64,000 bases of DNA from Aquila chrysaetos chrysaetos (taxonomy: Eukaryota > Chordata > Aves > Accipitriformes > Accipitridae). Both the position numbers and the translations under genes were made by a program. A model generated the notes under the pieces. That model ran no database searches, was not told the DNA's origin, and saw nothing but the letters and a program-made list of their open reading frames with translations. Where the stretch lies: positions 39,755,120-39,819,119 of the forward strand of contig NC_044006.1 of assembly GCF_900496995.4 (NCBI RefSeq). The letters run 5' to 3'. This document shows, piece by piece, positions 12,553 to 27,500 of the stretch (its first letter is position 1; the number at the start of each line of letters is the position of its first letter).

Positions 12553-15500
12553 CTACAAGGTGAGAGAATAAGAAAGAACAAATTAAAAATAAGGGATTTC
12601 CAGTAAAAGCTAGGCCATGTTTCTGAAACTTTTTACATACAATAGATCACCAGTAATGAGTGGTTGTTCAAAATTTTTTAAGTATTGCTCTAAACATAAT
12701 GACTACATTTAGCTTTGAGTCTAGGGCATGGTGAGTATTCATAATTCCTTTCAAAGCTGACAGGAGTCGTAGGTGCGGAATTCAATAGATCTCTTTTCCA
12801 CCACTATTTGTTTCCTATGGGTACAGGTTGTCATCAGCATCAACTACAGTACTACAGGCCACAAAATTTCAAAAGGCCCAGTGCTTCCCTTAGGAATCAA
12901 AACGAATTACAGTAGGATCTGTACCAGAGGATTGCAGCATCCCTACAACTACAGTAACTGCTATTTTCCCAGGCTGTCCTAGAACATGACATTTTTCAGT
13001 CTTGTAGAGGAATTCCTGCTCTGCTGGGTGAAGTCTACCGAATAATACCGAATTCCTCTAATAGGAAGTTTGCTCTTCTCTTACAATGCAGGAGGAATTT
13101 TAATGTTTCCTCTACTCCCAAAGGGCTCTCATTTGGGAGGGTTCAGGATTCCCAGACCCTTCCTCTATCCAAAAGAAGTGGGCAAGGATTTGCCCTGCAC
13201 TTATTTTCACAACCACTGATGCTGATTCTATTCCTATAAGGCTAGTAAGACAAACACTTAAGACAAGGACATATGAATTTAGGTAGGATTCCTGTATTTT
13301 TAAACCAAATTTATTGCACACAGACAGTGTAAATGGGCAAGAGGCATCCTGAATTTCCTGGGTGAAAATGGTACAGGAGTGAAACTTGCCCTTCAAATAC
13401 CTCATCCCTTCCCCACACATGAATCCTGTCAATCACACAGTGATCCCACAGTCACCATCAGCTGCCTTCCCCTCATGGCAGAGTCACTACTGACCTCCTG
13501 GACATCCCAGTGCTGGTGGCTGTTGTCTGTCTCCTTTGTACAGTTTTGAGGGATAACCTTCCCGTGTCTGACATCAAAGCAAAACAATGGAGCAGAACCA
13601 AGCCGGATTTCCTTCATGCTGTTATATTCAAAGTGCTGGAAGAGGGAGGCTTTGTTTGAACGATGGAAGGACATCCCAATTCATTTTTAAATGCTAATTC
13701 AAAAAATAATTTCCTGTACATGTTTGTTAAGATGCAACCCAGACATGAGTGATGGAGACCTGACAGCCTTGACCCTGCAAAGCAATCCCCCCACACTAGC
13801 TAATTGTGGCATAACTATTTACCTAAGGAAAGGCTTTGTGGACTGTAATTATGTATAAAGTAAACGCATCCTATAATAAAATTTTCTAGTTTAATAAATA
13901 TTTGAACAGAAGGGTGTTTCTGACAGTGTCTGCACACATTGCAGTTAGAAATGTGCCTGCAGCTCACCCTGAACTCAGTGTGAGCAGCAAAACTTGCTTG
14001 AGGCTTGGAGTAAATATCTGCAGTCAGTCTGTGTTCGTTTGGCTTCCCTTAATGCATGAACTTGCTAGTCTAATGCCAACTTGGGAGTCTGTCTACATGA
14101 ATTTCCCTCCTGCCTTTGACTGCAGTTTAGGCACTAAACTGCAGTTTTAGGCATCCCCATTATTCTGGAATCATTATATATTTTTTATTCCCAGGCTTTC
14201 AGTTCTCCAAACACTACCAAATGTACTAACAAATAGGCACTTAATGATGTCTGCTGGAGCAGAGTGTGGGTATCTGGCCTCAGTGATACATGGAACATTG
14301 ACATTTTTCAAATGGCACACAGCTGCAGAAGAGTGGGCATCATTGCCTTACCACGTGCCTAATTTTGAATACATCAGTATTTCCATTAATGTCAAGCCAG
14401 CCATTTACATGTTGGAGTGACTGTCTTCTGGATGGTTCCCTAGATCTAATACAGTGCCTATATACTTAAAGTATACAGTACCTGGGTGAGACTGTCACTG
14501 CAAGGGGAGAGTTCGATAGAGCCTTCTGCAATGGCTCTTCCAGGTCTGTAATCTGCACAGAAGCCAACACCAGTATTGTAAAGCTGTAAGTAAAGGTTTA
14601 TACTGAAATAAAGCACAATCAGATACAAAGAAAATATATTTCAGCCAACTTTTTTGTGGTTGTATCCCTTTATGATGTATGTTTTTGCTCATAATTCAGG
14701 CAATATTTTTTTCTTTCAGACTAGATCTTGCATATTGATCTTGCAAACTGATCTAATATAAAAGGCAGAGTATCACCAAAGGTCAGTGTTACCCAGTGAG
14801 TTTTATTTAAGTTAGAGATACCCGCTTCTGGTTTTAAATGTTATGATAGTTAAAAGAAATCTGTAAAAATTTTTATGCTAATGGAAAATTGCACTTCAAC
14901 TGGACACTGTAGTCAGAAAAAAAGCCAGAATATTCCAGAAGAAAAAAAGTGACAATTCCTGTGATCTACCCTTCTCAAGCAAAATTTGATAATAAAGAGA
15001 CAAAATAGTAAAAGGTCACAGTAAAATCTGGCTACATATAGCAGAGTGTGACTTAATTAGTGGACCTTGTTACCTTGTTGGGGGAAAATTCCTTCCAGTA
15101 AGGCTGCCTGGAATAAATTCACATTTTAATGAATGATAATTATCAACTTACATGTTTAAAAAAAAAAAACATTGAGAATATTGCCTCCTGTACACAGTCA
15201 GCCAAGGAACCGCTATTGCTACCACCTCTGCCCTTGGGAGAAGTGCAGGACTGAATAAATGCTTTTTTCTCTTCATGCGCATGGGTCAGCACAGAGATAT
15301 CTCCACTGCTGTTGCGGCTGCTATCTGTATGAGGCAACACAATTCCTTTACTAATGGCACCTGAAGAATGTAAGGTTAGGATCCACTGAGCTGTGACACC
15401 GAACTGAGTCAGACAATCTGGGTTCAGCTCCTGGCTGGCTTTCATTGTTTATGTGAGAATTTGGACCAGCTGTTTGTCTCCTCTGTCCTTTTCTTTCTCC

Positions 15501-18500
15501 TCCCATCCTTGCATAGTCTTTTTGGACAATCAATGTTTCAAAGCAGGAACAGCCTCTTACTCTATGTTCACTGAGTACTTAGTACATGGAAACAATACTG
15601 GGGTCTTTGAACAATGCAAAAACACTAATCATTCTTTATAGTGTGTTTTCTCTTACCTTGCCAGAGAATCTTGGTGTGTCTTCAGGTTGGGAGAGTTCAG
15701 GGTACACATTTGACACAAACCATTGGAAATTTCTACAGCCCAGTCTCTTCTGTAGCTGAAGACGCTCACCGCAGTCTGGCTTCTCTGCCTTTATGGAGAA
15801 ACCATAGGGACAACAAGGTTACTAGTGTATTTGTGTTAGAGGTGCTAGAAGTGAAAATGACTACACAGGAATTATTTCCACCACCTCTCCTATCCTGCAT
15901 GTTATAGATATTGATATATATCTCTCATGAGTATGCAAAGGAGGAGGACCAGCTATAGCCTCCCTCCAACTTTGTGCTAAAACAGCATTTAGTCTGGCAT
16001 TGTGATGGAAGTAAATGTTTCAGAAGTAGCATACACTGTGAAAATAATATTTCTTCTAAAAATTATTATACTGCAAGATAAGTCAGACTTTGTCATCTTT
16101 TTATTTTAAAAAAGTCAGGGCCAAATTTCATACTTGTTGCACTGAAATTAGTGGGATTGCATTAAATTGTCATTCAGTATAGAATTTGCCCTGCTGATTA
16201 AAATTCAATTTCCTGGCTTTTAACAGCCCAAATTACCCAGTTATTATCAGTCCTCCATGATCAGAAGATGTAAGTAATGACAGAATTTAGCCCAAAATAT
16301 AGTCTATCGTATTATTATCTGATAGTTACTAAATCTAGTAAGTGAATGTGTTTTGCGGCTATAAAGGCATAAAACCTTTCCTATGATTTATGTGTTTTCT
16401 TGAATTATATACACACAATATCAACTCCTACCTGTCCTGGTAGCAACTCTGTTCTGAAAAGAGACAAGTGCCTTCAATCCTTGGTGCAGCCACAGGCATC
16501 TGCACTGCAAAGGACTGACAGTCTGAATATTTGACGGTATTTAGCACTCAAGATGTCTAATAGGGTTCTGAAAAACTCTAAGCAGGTAACTGTCTAATCC
16601 TTCAGTTTCAGAAAAACACAAAACACTTTTCTAAATCTCTCAGTGCCCAAATACTAAAAATATCTCACCACCCTTAAGACTCTCTCTCCTCTTTCTCTTG
16701 CCAGCAGTAGATCTCCCCCTTCACATTTCTACTTTTTAAAAATGCAGTTTTGGATTCCAGGAAACTGGTCTGGATTCCTACATCAGAAATTAAAATCGGT
16801 ACATAGCCTGTAAATAACTTTTCCTCAGACCAGCTATTTCTCTGCATCCATAAGAAAGAAAAAAAGACTTTGCGACATGCCTGAAAAACACTGACAAATG
16901 AAGGGCCTTGGACATCAAGGGAGAGGTATCAGTTTCTAAAGGCAGGGATCAATCATGCCATGTGGCACTGTTTGCCAGCCACTGTAAGCTGCACAGGCAA
17001 AGCTCAACAGTTGCAGTATGTTAAAGAGAACCTCATAGTTTAGCATCAGTCTCAGATTCAATAAGCATAACAAGAAAGTTCAGCAATTCAGCACCACACA
17101 AACCTGTCCCCAAAAGGTTTTCTTGGAAAAGGGAAATAGAGAAGTAAAATGCCTCCCCTAAAAAGAGATGTTTCTCATGAGACTGTGCTTTGGCTGAAGA
17201 AGGCAATGGCAGTAAATCTCATTCTGTCATACCAGTTACAGTCTGCATTTGAAGCCAAATAAATGGTGTAAATAATGTAAAGAAAGTCATTATCCCTGTA
17301 AACCAATCTGAAAGGAAACTGTGCTTGTAAATTAAATAAACAAGCTGCACAAGAAAAGGAGAAAAAGAGACGGTGGCTGAAACAGTAGAGAGCTGGGAAG
17401 AGCCTTACTCGTCTGCATGAACGCCCACACCACGGGCATCCTGTGCAGGATGCGATTCAGACCATAAGACGGGAAGACTTCTAAAGCAACCTAAACGGGG
17501 GTCACTAGTTATTTCTGCAGTGGGCAATGTCGGCGGTCAAGGCTCACGGAGATTTTGGCAGTGGCCAATAGGTGGCTCCGCTCACCCTCTCAGTGCAATA
17601 AATCCCCGCAGGGCCAATCTGCAGCTGAGCGGCAATAATGTCATGGCTTGCTGGTGTCTTTTGAATAACATCCCGCTGCACTGACGTACTGAAAATATTG
17701 GCTGTGAAAGAAAGGAACAGAGAAAAGGGCCTTTTATGTCATGGTATGCTGAGCACAGAGATCGTAAAATTGATCATTTGAAGGAGCATCATACTTGGGA
17801 GTACTAAAAGTATTCTTGCTAGACTAAGCTCTCAGGCAAAAGGTCAGGGTGCTTAAAGCTAGCAAACTCTATCATTGATGGCTGTAGTTTTTAGTACAGA
17901 AAATTGCTTCTGAGTTGACAAGAAAGGCCTTCAGGAAATTATTAAATTATTTAAAGACCTAACTGCCCATCTTAAAGGACTTGGCCTAGCATCCTCCTTG
18001 CAATTACATGGCTGTAACCCTTGTGAGCCAATTGATGAACTTCTGGCCAGTGGCATTCAGACCTATAACACAGACAAGGAGGAAGAAGCTTTTTAAATAA
18101 GTGAAAATAAAATGAAAAAAGGAATGTGATAGCCTCAGACTCTAGGATTAGCATAGTAGGCTGACTGGAGAGGTAAATCCACTGGTGGAGTGTAAGGAGG
18201 TCAGACTAGGTGAGAGGAGAGAAGCCACACCAACACACAGCCCTTTTCCTCTCTCCACTATAATGCAGCTCCTGTTGGATCTGGTTTTCTTAGATGACAG
18301 CCAGCACTGCAATGACTGAGGCATGCAGAACTGAAATGCAAGAGCAAATCTGAATGGGAAACTTTGCACAGCACCTACCCATGCTCTGCCTAACTGTTTT
18401 CATTTAATCTTTTTCTCATGCTTTTAAAAGCGTGGCATTGTTAAATGAACAGGAAGATGAATGACACGTTTTCATTCAAAACTGCTCACAAGTTTGTCCA

Positions 18501-21500
18501 CTGCCTTGTAGGAGAGGATGTTGTTACAAGAAAAGGTACTGGAGCCAGAGAATTCCCGAGAACTGCAGCAACATTAACAACTCAACATTATTAACAATTT
18601 AACATTAACAACATTAACCACAGCTGCATGACTCCCAATAAACAAATATCCAGTGGTTTGTAATACATGGGATATACAGTCCCCTGATCGATCCTGATCT
18701 GCAAGGGATTATACAGTGGCTTAAAAACAAGTGTGGCCATTCTGTAGCTGTTAGATGGTGTGTAGCCTGCAGATGGTTCAAGTGTGGCTGCATGCCAGGG
18801 CTACGCCACACACCTGGCTGCAAGCCTTTCTATAGCATACAGGCTGCTGGGAATCCAAATCCCTGGAGGTCAGACTGCTGCCTGCATGACGCTTCTAATG
18901 AAAAAGTAACTTGTAAAGAGAGGCTATGTTGAAATCTGACTTTCTCAGTTACAGACAGTTGCTTCTGGATGTCTGTCAGTTCAGGAAAAAAATCACCTTT
19001 TTTGTCCCTAGACCATTCAGATATTTTCCCTTCCAGTAGGAGAGACACCACAGTTTGTCTCATGCCCATGAATATTACTGAATATCCTCATGAATCACAT
19101 GAGGAAGACCTTCAGTAATGAAGAATGACTCCTCTAGGAGGGCCCTTTGAGAACACAGTGCTACTAGCTTTCACTTCAGATGCACTGCAACCCTCCATGT
19201 AATATTGGTGGAAAAATAAATCACAGCTTGTTGGACAAGCTGAAGAAAGAGTCATCTGGAGAAGAAGTCATACTCTAAGAGATCTGATAACTTCAGCAAA
19301 TAACTCCTAGGCACAAGGTTCTCTCCTTCTTTCCTGATCTGACAGCTCTTCCACTGGATGGTTTCATAAAAAGACTGTCCCCAGCACCATGTATGTTGTA
19401 TGTTTGACTGCACACAGACACCTCCACCCCTATTCCACCCCCCTCACCTACCTCAACACAGACTCCTTCCCTCAGAAAAAAACCACTACAGATGTTTTTA
19501 CCTTGCTGATTAAGAAAGCCACTGTGTCATGCTTGTAGAAGTTCTCTTTAAAAGAGCCCAGCCAGGTCTCTGCTATTCGGATTTTGTTCCTCACGATGGC
19601 CTCTTCATAGGAGAAAGCACGCGGAAAGTGATTTCGATAGATATGCCCCACTCGAGAGCATGGAATAATTTCTACAGAGCCACCACAGAGCCAGGTCTGA
19701 AACACAGGTGAAGGCGCAAAAGGAGATTACCTTATTTAGATTACCTTTATCTAAAAAGGAGAAGCTCTCTTACTATAGACTCTGCCTCAGAAAATCCTAA
19801 TCTGCACATTCCTGGAAACAGGAAGAACATTATTATGTGCTTCTTCATACACTGTTCCCCACAGATACAGAGACACAGAGAAGATACTGGGCAAGACAGA
19901 CCTTTGATTTGACCCAGTATGGTTTTTTATATGCTTTTATAATTTTCTGTGCACAAAGAGTGCAGTGTAGTAAAGAGGCCTGGGGGCACACCTTCTTTTG
20001 TCTGGGATGTTAAACACTCTATACCCTTTGTGTCTGCAATTTTCATTGCTTTTTAATGTAAGTTACTCTTTGTATTCAGCAAAAATCAATGCAATCAATT
20101 TAATATAAACAATTTGGTATTAAAACTACAGGCTGGCAAAGAAATAAAGCTACTCTCCCTTTGGTGCATGTTACATGCCAAAAAAGAAGAAGCAGCTTTC
20201 AGAAGGTGCCAAAACCAGTGACTCTGTCCTCCGGCAGATAGTGATAGCCAGTGAAACTTCCTTCTCTTGACATAATGCTCCTAACTCACAGCAGCTGCAT
20301 ATTCTTGTATAGTCCTGACAGATCATGGAGTGTGAGGATAGACTTCTGCAAGGGAAGTGATATTCTCCATACCCCGAGACATTCTGCACTTAACTGCTTT
20401 TATAAATTGCTTCTTGCCTTTTCATTCAGGTTCCTTAAAAGCCCAATAGTTGCCAGAGCTTGATGTTTTAATTAAGGTTCTTACCCTTATAGACAGCTCC
20501 AGATTTTCTGCTCCCCACATGGTCATGTCAGAATCATAAGCTCCAGTGTTTTGGAAGTAATGGCGATCCATGGCCACCACTGCACCAGCTACTGCAGGAC
20601 TCCTGTGTAGAAAACAGTTTGGGAGTGAACGCCTTCCGTTTTGGATAGGGAATTATGTGAAGGGTGAAAATCCTGCCATTTCCATAGAGATAATATTGCA
20701 AAATGATTGAATACTACTCCACATAAGCTTGAATGAATTGGTTATCTAACCAAAAGAAAGGACAACTGAATTCTAGGATTTGCTTGGGGAATGGAGCCAA
20801 GAGCTGAATTATTAAATAATGCTCAGAACAGTAGGAAATGTTACATACATGTACACCCAAATGAACAGACAAACAGATAATGATTTAGACATCTCTTTTA
20901 ACTCTGCATGATCCATCTTTTTCTTTCCCTACAAACCTCCACACCTTGTCTGGTCAGGTTGTATACTAGTTGTCTCAACGTGTGGAAAATACCTGTCATG
21001 TTGAAAGTATGACTGCAATCTAGTTAGAATAATTACTAAAGGCCAAACAAACACAGTGTAAACCAAAACCCTATCCCTTCAAAAAACGTGAACTGAGCAT
21101 ATGCAAGTAACCACGTCTCTCTTCTGTTAGCTAGAAGGTGACCCAAATTGTACAGTTTTGCTGCTGAGCTGAGCAGAGGCATATTGGCTGATGGACTGTT
21201 ACCTGATAGGGCTGATGGGAGACTGTCGTACCTTCTCTTCACGCTCTGGCACAGGTTCCCAATGAAAATCTAGTTTCCAATCAAAAACACCTCGATGCAG
21301 GCCCACAGAGTGATAGTACTGAAAAGTCTTCCAGTCTATGACATCTATGACAGGGGAGACGACACTGTTTCTGGAAAAGACAATATAATTTATTTTCAAA
21401 GTCAAAGCACAAATTAAGTTCATTACTCTGTTAGTAAAGAGTGGTTCTCCTTTTTGACACTGTCAAGCACAAGCACTCCTCTAGATGTTACGTGCCCTTA

Positions 21501-24500
21501 TTTTCCCTGCTGATAGAAACTCAGGTGCTCAGTGCATGGGAATACTGAGCCTGCAGTGAGGAATCTAAAAATCAATAATTTATTGATAACCTGTACCTTG
21601 CATTGTCATTTAAAGCTATTCAGGATTTTGCTATGAGTTAACCATCAGAATTCTTATAAAGTTATTTCACACAGAGGCCCTAACCTCTGATGTTATAGGC
21701 ACTGCATGGATGCAAAGTTTATAGCAAAAGGTTATTTTGGCCTTACACACTTTACCACCCTTTGATTTTCCTGTAGATGTTTGTCCTGGTTTCAGCTGGG
21801 ATAGAGTTCATTTTCTTTCTAGTAGCTGGTATAGTGTTATGTCTTGCATTCAGTATGAGAAGAATGTTGAGAACACACTGATGTTTTCAGTTGTTGCTGA
21901 GTACTGTTTAGACTAAGTCAAGGATTTTTCAGCTTCTCATGCCCAGACAGCAAGAAGGCTGGAGGGGCACAAGAAGTTGGGAGGGGACACAGCCAGGACA
22001 GCTGACCCAAACTGGCCAAAGGGGTATTCCATACCATGTGACATCATGCCCAGTATATAAACTGGGCGGAGTTGGCCTGGGGGGGATTGCTGCTCAGGAA
22101 CTAACTGGGCATCAGTCGGCAGGTGGTGAGCAATCGCATTGTGCATCACTTGTTTTGTATATCCCAATCCTTTTATTATTATTGTAATTTTATTATTATT
22201 ATTATCATTATCATTATTAGTTTCTTCCTTTCTATTCTGTTAAACTGTTCTTATCTCAACCCATGAGTTTTACCTTTTTTTTTTCCAGTTCTCTCCCCCA
22301 TCCCACTGCAGGGGGGGGAAGAGAGTGAGCGGCTGCGTGGTGCTTAGTTGCTGGCTCGGGTTAAACTACGACAATGTTCCACACACTTCATAAGTTTGTT
22401 ACTTCAGGCCAATGAAGAGTGCACTTATCTTTATTTTGCTCTGCTGGTTGTTTTGCAAAAGCATTTATCACTGAGTTCATAAGGAAGTTTCTGTTTGTAT
22501 TTTATCACAAGCTTAAAATGCTCTTGCAAATGCACTGTCAGAGTGTGGAACCTACTTTTAAGAGCCAGAACAGAGCCATTGCACCATAAGCAGCAATCTT
22601 CCGATTAATTTCTAACTTGAGTGAAATTTGGATTACTCTGAGAAGAGGTATTAGACATTTCCCCACGGCAAACATGTCACAGTATTTCACAGTGTGTTTG
22701 TACATCATCCTGGAATTAACTAGTAGTTCAGAAGAGCCATCAGTGTTCCTTGTTTCCAGGTCAATGATATATCACATTTCAAAATTTTCAGAGTATAAAT
22801 GCAATGGTATTAGGGACTGCAGGAAAAAAAGTGTTGAAGAACAACACTATCCATTTCTTCTCTGTTATGCAAAAGGGATAACCTCTGGTCTCAGTGTAAG
22901 GGCTTGCCTATAGACAGAAGGTCCTCTGGAGAAAAATCAGTAACATTTACGAAGGATTAAAGTACACTGGGGAAAATTACTCTTGTTCTAGGGTAAGAGT
23001 ATCCATATATGAAATTATTCTGGAGTAGCTCTTTCCCTAGAAAATAACTTCCTGTTAAAACTGAGGGAGAGAAATGAAATGGTCAATTAGGGGGCAAAAA
23101 GTAGAAGACTTTTATCTCCTCTTTTAAAGATTTATATGTTGGTCAGAGATCACCCTCGAGAGAAAGATGCTTAAAACATAATACTATCAATGAAGAAAGG
23201 TCGTTCAGAAGTCTCCAACGCAGTGAAGCCCTTTGTGCTTTTCCATGGCAGAGACCAGAACCAACTGAGGAAGATGGTAGCTCTGGGTGATATCAATGTA
23301 ATCTTGATGTATCTTCTCTGTGTTTACAATCATTAGAGTAATGTTCTTCCAGTATTGGGGTGGGGGGAAACTCCAGATTTTGTTTTATCACAGTTATCAT
23401 TTCCTGTAGAGAATTTTAGAAGCCCATGGAGAAACAGAGACTACTGATCGTCAGTGAATTGTATGAAGATGAACTATGCAGAGGATACTGCTAAAATGAT
23501 TCAGTTATTCCTCTGTTTCCTAACAAGAGCAGACTGTCCTATAATGAGCTAAAGACAGAAAGATTTAAAATAGAGAATTGATTATATTTCTCCATTCAGG
23601 TGTAAAACCAGCCTTTTTAATATGTAGTAATAGGTACTCTTAGAAACAAGCATTGGGTTTATAAATAGATGAGAAAGTTTTATGGTCACCTGCAACATTT
23701 GTAGGCATATACATTAAGGCAGTGATTTGCTGTCACACTCCCCCAGGACTCAAGAAGAAATGGAAAGAAACTATACTAAAAATAATAAAGCTGATATTCT
23801 CCCCTGATTCTCTTGATGATACCCTTGTGATACATTTTTTTATCCAGGACAGGAGCAACCACCTCAAACTCAAGCCAGCAGGAGCCTTTCTGCTGAAAGC
23901 TGTATTTAACCTTTACTCACAAACAGCATGAAAAGGAAACTAACTGCTTCTAGAAGTTACTAAAATGTAGTGTCCTGATGGACTCACACAAGCAGGTGTT
24001 TTTTCTTTGATATGCTGAGAAAAATCCATCTAACAAGTTAAATGGATTTTTTATAAGACTAAACTTCAGAAAATGAAAAGTCACTGTAATTATAACTTTT
24101 ACAGCTTGCTGCATTCTCCAGTGTACGAGTATCTCTGACAACTCATTAGGAGTGTAGTTGCAGTTGTATACTTCCCACCTCAGTTTGTTGCTACTTGCTG
24201 AAATGCATGCTATCTACTGCTACCTGTTTATCCTTTCTCATCCAGACAGGACTGAGGAACTAATGACCCCAGGGTAATTCAGAGTCAAGAGGGAAATATC
24301 AGGAAGGTGTATTTGAGTGGAAGCCAGAGGAGGCAATGTAGACTAAACCATTCAAAAAACCTTGACCATGAAGATTAGACCACATGTGCATATCCAAAAT
24401 AGTTCAGACAGAGACAATGCAGATACTCGGTTATGCTCAGATATATTCTGGATCAGATGATCCAGACATTTCAGACTATCCTACATTTTCATATCATTTC

Positions 24501-27500
24501 AGCCATTTAAAATCTGTCCTTTTGGATCCACCTTAAATTTGTTGCCATTATAAAACTCAAAATGCTTCTAGCATCAGTGCAATTGCTCGTAACGGTAAGT
24601 TAGCACCACAGCAGTAGTTCTTGTTGAAATAATCCTTTATTTTTAATGCATGCTTTTCCTTTGCTTGTCATTGGGCATTGATTCTTCAATGCCATTCAAG
24701 AAAAATACCTGCATTGATGTAATGGATTCTGATGGTTTGGAAACCAAGCAATTATCCAAACTATCAGCAAATTATGACATGGAAAATTACAGTGTTTAAG
24801 ACAGCTGAAAATAACTCACTGGATAGGTCACATTCTACCCTGGCTAAATTCAACAATAAACCAGAAAGAAATAAAATCTAATCTCCTTTCCCACAAATCA
24901 TACAGTACAAACTGATAACTGTGCTTCAGAACTATTAGTCTAGTAGCTCTTTCAGAATGCCAAGATTAACAGTTTTCAAGTGTATGTTTGTAAGTGTAAT
25001 GCTAGATCTTCATCTAGTATAAACTGGTGTAGCTCTGCTGAAACCAATAGAAACATACATTCTTAAAACGTTAAATATTGGGAGTGTCTTCTGATCTCAA
25101 ATAGAGGAATCCAATAACTTTATCTTGTGTGAAAACTGGTCAATGTCCAATTTTAATCTTAATCAAGCAGTGCTTTACCTATCTTTTTGTATTAATGCTT
25201 TTTTTTATAAAAGAACTGTTTTCTGCATATTCGGTCATGGTTTGATGTTTGTGTGATTCTAAATGCAAATTTGCAGCAGAAGGTAACTGAAAGCTGGAAG
25301 GCGTTCTTAGCTATTCTTTTTAACTGGGTAACTGGCAGACAGTCAGCAGCTTCTCGGCACTTTGAAATGAAACACACACTGGCAAACTACTGCTAATTTT
25401 ACTCTGTGGAATCCAAGGAAAGGAAAAACCGAGAAATTCAAATACAACTAGCAGCAAGGCTTTGAACCATTTGACTAATTTGTGAATATTTCAAATGCTT
25501 GGAACACACATGAACTACAAAAGGTCACAATTCCATGAAAAAGAGCAACCCAAACAAGAACAATTTCCTGGTTTGGGATTTCTCAACCAAATACGATTGC
25601 AAATGAAATGTCATCCCATGACCCTTTACAGTGACCATGGACATTATGTTCTTTTCTATTTTTAGAATAAGTAACATGAGGAGAGGACGATTTAATTAAC
25701 ACATCTGTTTTGAAGTTTTAGATACACAGTTTTTTGAAAGTGCTTTTCATTGATTTATAGTTTCTTTTGCTGGGAAGGGAACAGATTTTAATCTGTTTAA
25801 ATCTCCCTTTAAATAAGAAGGAATAAAAAAAAAAAACAAAACATGAAAATGATATATTTTCCTCAACCAGTTTCAGAGTGGATCATTCCCTGCAAAAAGT
25901 AGACAGCTAGGAAATCCAGGCAGTCCAAGTTCTCTGGCTCTGCACAGAGTCAAAACTTCAGTGAGTAACTGAGAACCCAAGCTGATTCCACAGCATGCTG
26001 CATTTTCACTGAAAGCACCTTGCTGGCTGGCTGAAGTCTTCAGGGAAACAGTAATGCAAAACATTTGAAATCAGATAGGGTTAATAAAAAGATAAAATGC
26101 AGTGATCAGGAATGGTAAAGCTATGGTATAAAGGATTACTTACCTTACAGACCAACTCCAGACTAGCTTAGGGTATATGAACAGTCTCCTTGAATTGATA
26201 GACTATTCATTTGCTAAGCACTAAACATATACTTCAAATCTCTGCTAGGTAGAGTGCTAAGGGAATGCTTTATTTAAAAAAATAATCTTTTGAACCTGTC
26301 TTTTTTGTTAAAATATTCCAATTGTATGTGGTGTACCAAAATCTGTAGGAGAGACCAATACCTTTTTACACTGGACAGTTAGGGCGCTGTGCCATGAATC
26401 ATGCCTAAATCCTCATTCCTCCTACTTTTGGCAGTAATGTTTGCTTTTGGCTTTAGATTCTCATCTTCAGTTTCTTTACCTCAACTTCTTTAAAATAGGT
26501 CACCTACTGATCCTGATCAACCGTGAAAGATTGTAAAGAGATAGCATTTCTTCACATAACATACCATGTAAAAGCAGAACATTAATTTACTGAATTTGAA
26601 ATGAGTGTTATTGACAAATGGAGTATATAAAAGGATCAGGCAAAAAGCAAAGTCCCAGGAAGCAGGCTGTTATATGTGAAGTATATGGAAGGTTTTCAAA
26701 ACAAGGAGAGTAGCACAGAAATACATGTTCAGGTGCTCGGGTTGTGTGGGCTCTGGATGGATAACATCATGCTTCCCTGAGCCTGTGATAAGGTAGAAAA
26801 TAGATGGCTTATGTATTTGGTAGCTTGAAAAGCTGGGGTATGGGCCACCGAGAAGTGGAGAATCAGATGAAAAGAGATGAGGAAGCTGTTCAACTTTAGT
26901 GCAAAACATTTCCCTTCTCTCTGGTGTATTACCATAAAACTAGAACCACAAAGAAATTTTCTGGACAGCAGAACTCTGTTTCTATTCCTGTATCTACAAG
27001 CAGAGGCTCCCATTCAGGATTGAATGGGAGCAAACAGCAAATGAGTTACCTTTCCACTGTTATGTTCATTTCTTATTCTCTTTAACAGCATTTTCATTAA
27101 AGATTAGTGACACAGAATCACGGACCTATGTAGAGGCACTTTGAATTTTAGAAACTAGATAGGCTTCTTGTAATAATATCACAGGCTTCTGTTTCCTCAT
27201 GTAATATTTGAGCTCTGGTATAGGAGTGCACCAGCAACAAACAGCCCTAGCAATGAGGAGCAGGGGAAAGGTCCGAAGGGCAAGTTACCCCTTTGCAAGC
27301 CACCCCTCTCCCACAGTTATAGTGCCCGTGCCTTTTTTAGAGGTGGAATTCCTTGTCAAGGAGATAATCAAGGCTCATTCTGCTTTTATGTAGTATTATC
27401 AGGAACCACACTTTGGATCTTTTTTTAAAAAATCATCCTGCTTCAGCATGATGGTTGCTGTTTTTAGGTTAAAGGAACAACGTTTTCAAGGCTTCACGGT

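Larger units (their letters stand above)
15789..19501 (-). other. GALNT15 intron 6
   Basis: 3713 bp. Contains the CpG-dense element at about 17.41-17.69 kb and an imperfect AACATTAAC tandem at 18570-18620. No other recognisable content. Confidence 0.92.

Noticed and set aside
17398..17480. Candidate GALNT15 exon 7 in the CpG-dense patch of intron 6
   Set aside because: The translation does not match, and the true exon 7 (15657-15788) matches the family linker with both splice sites.
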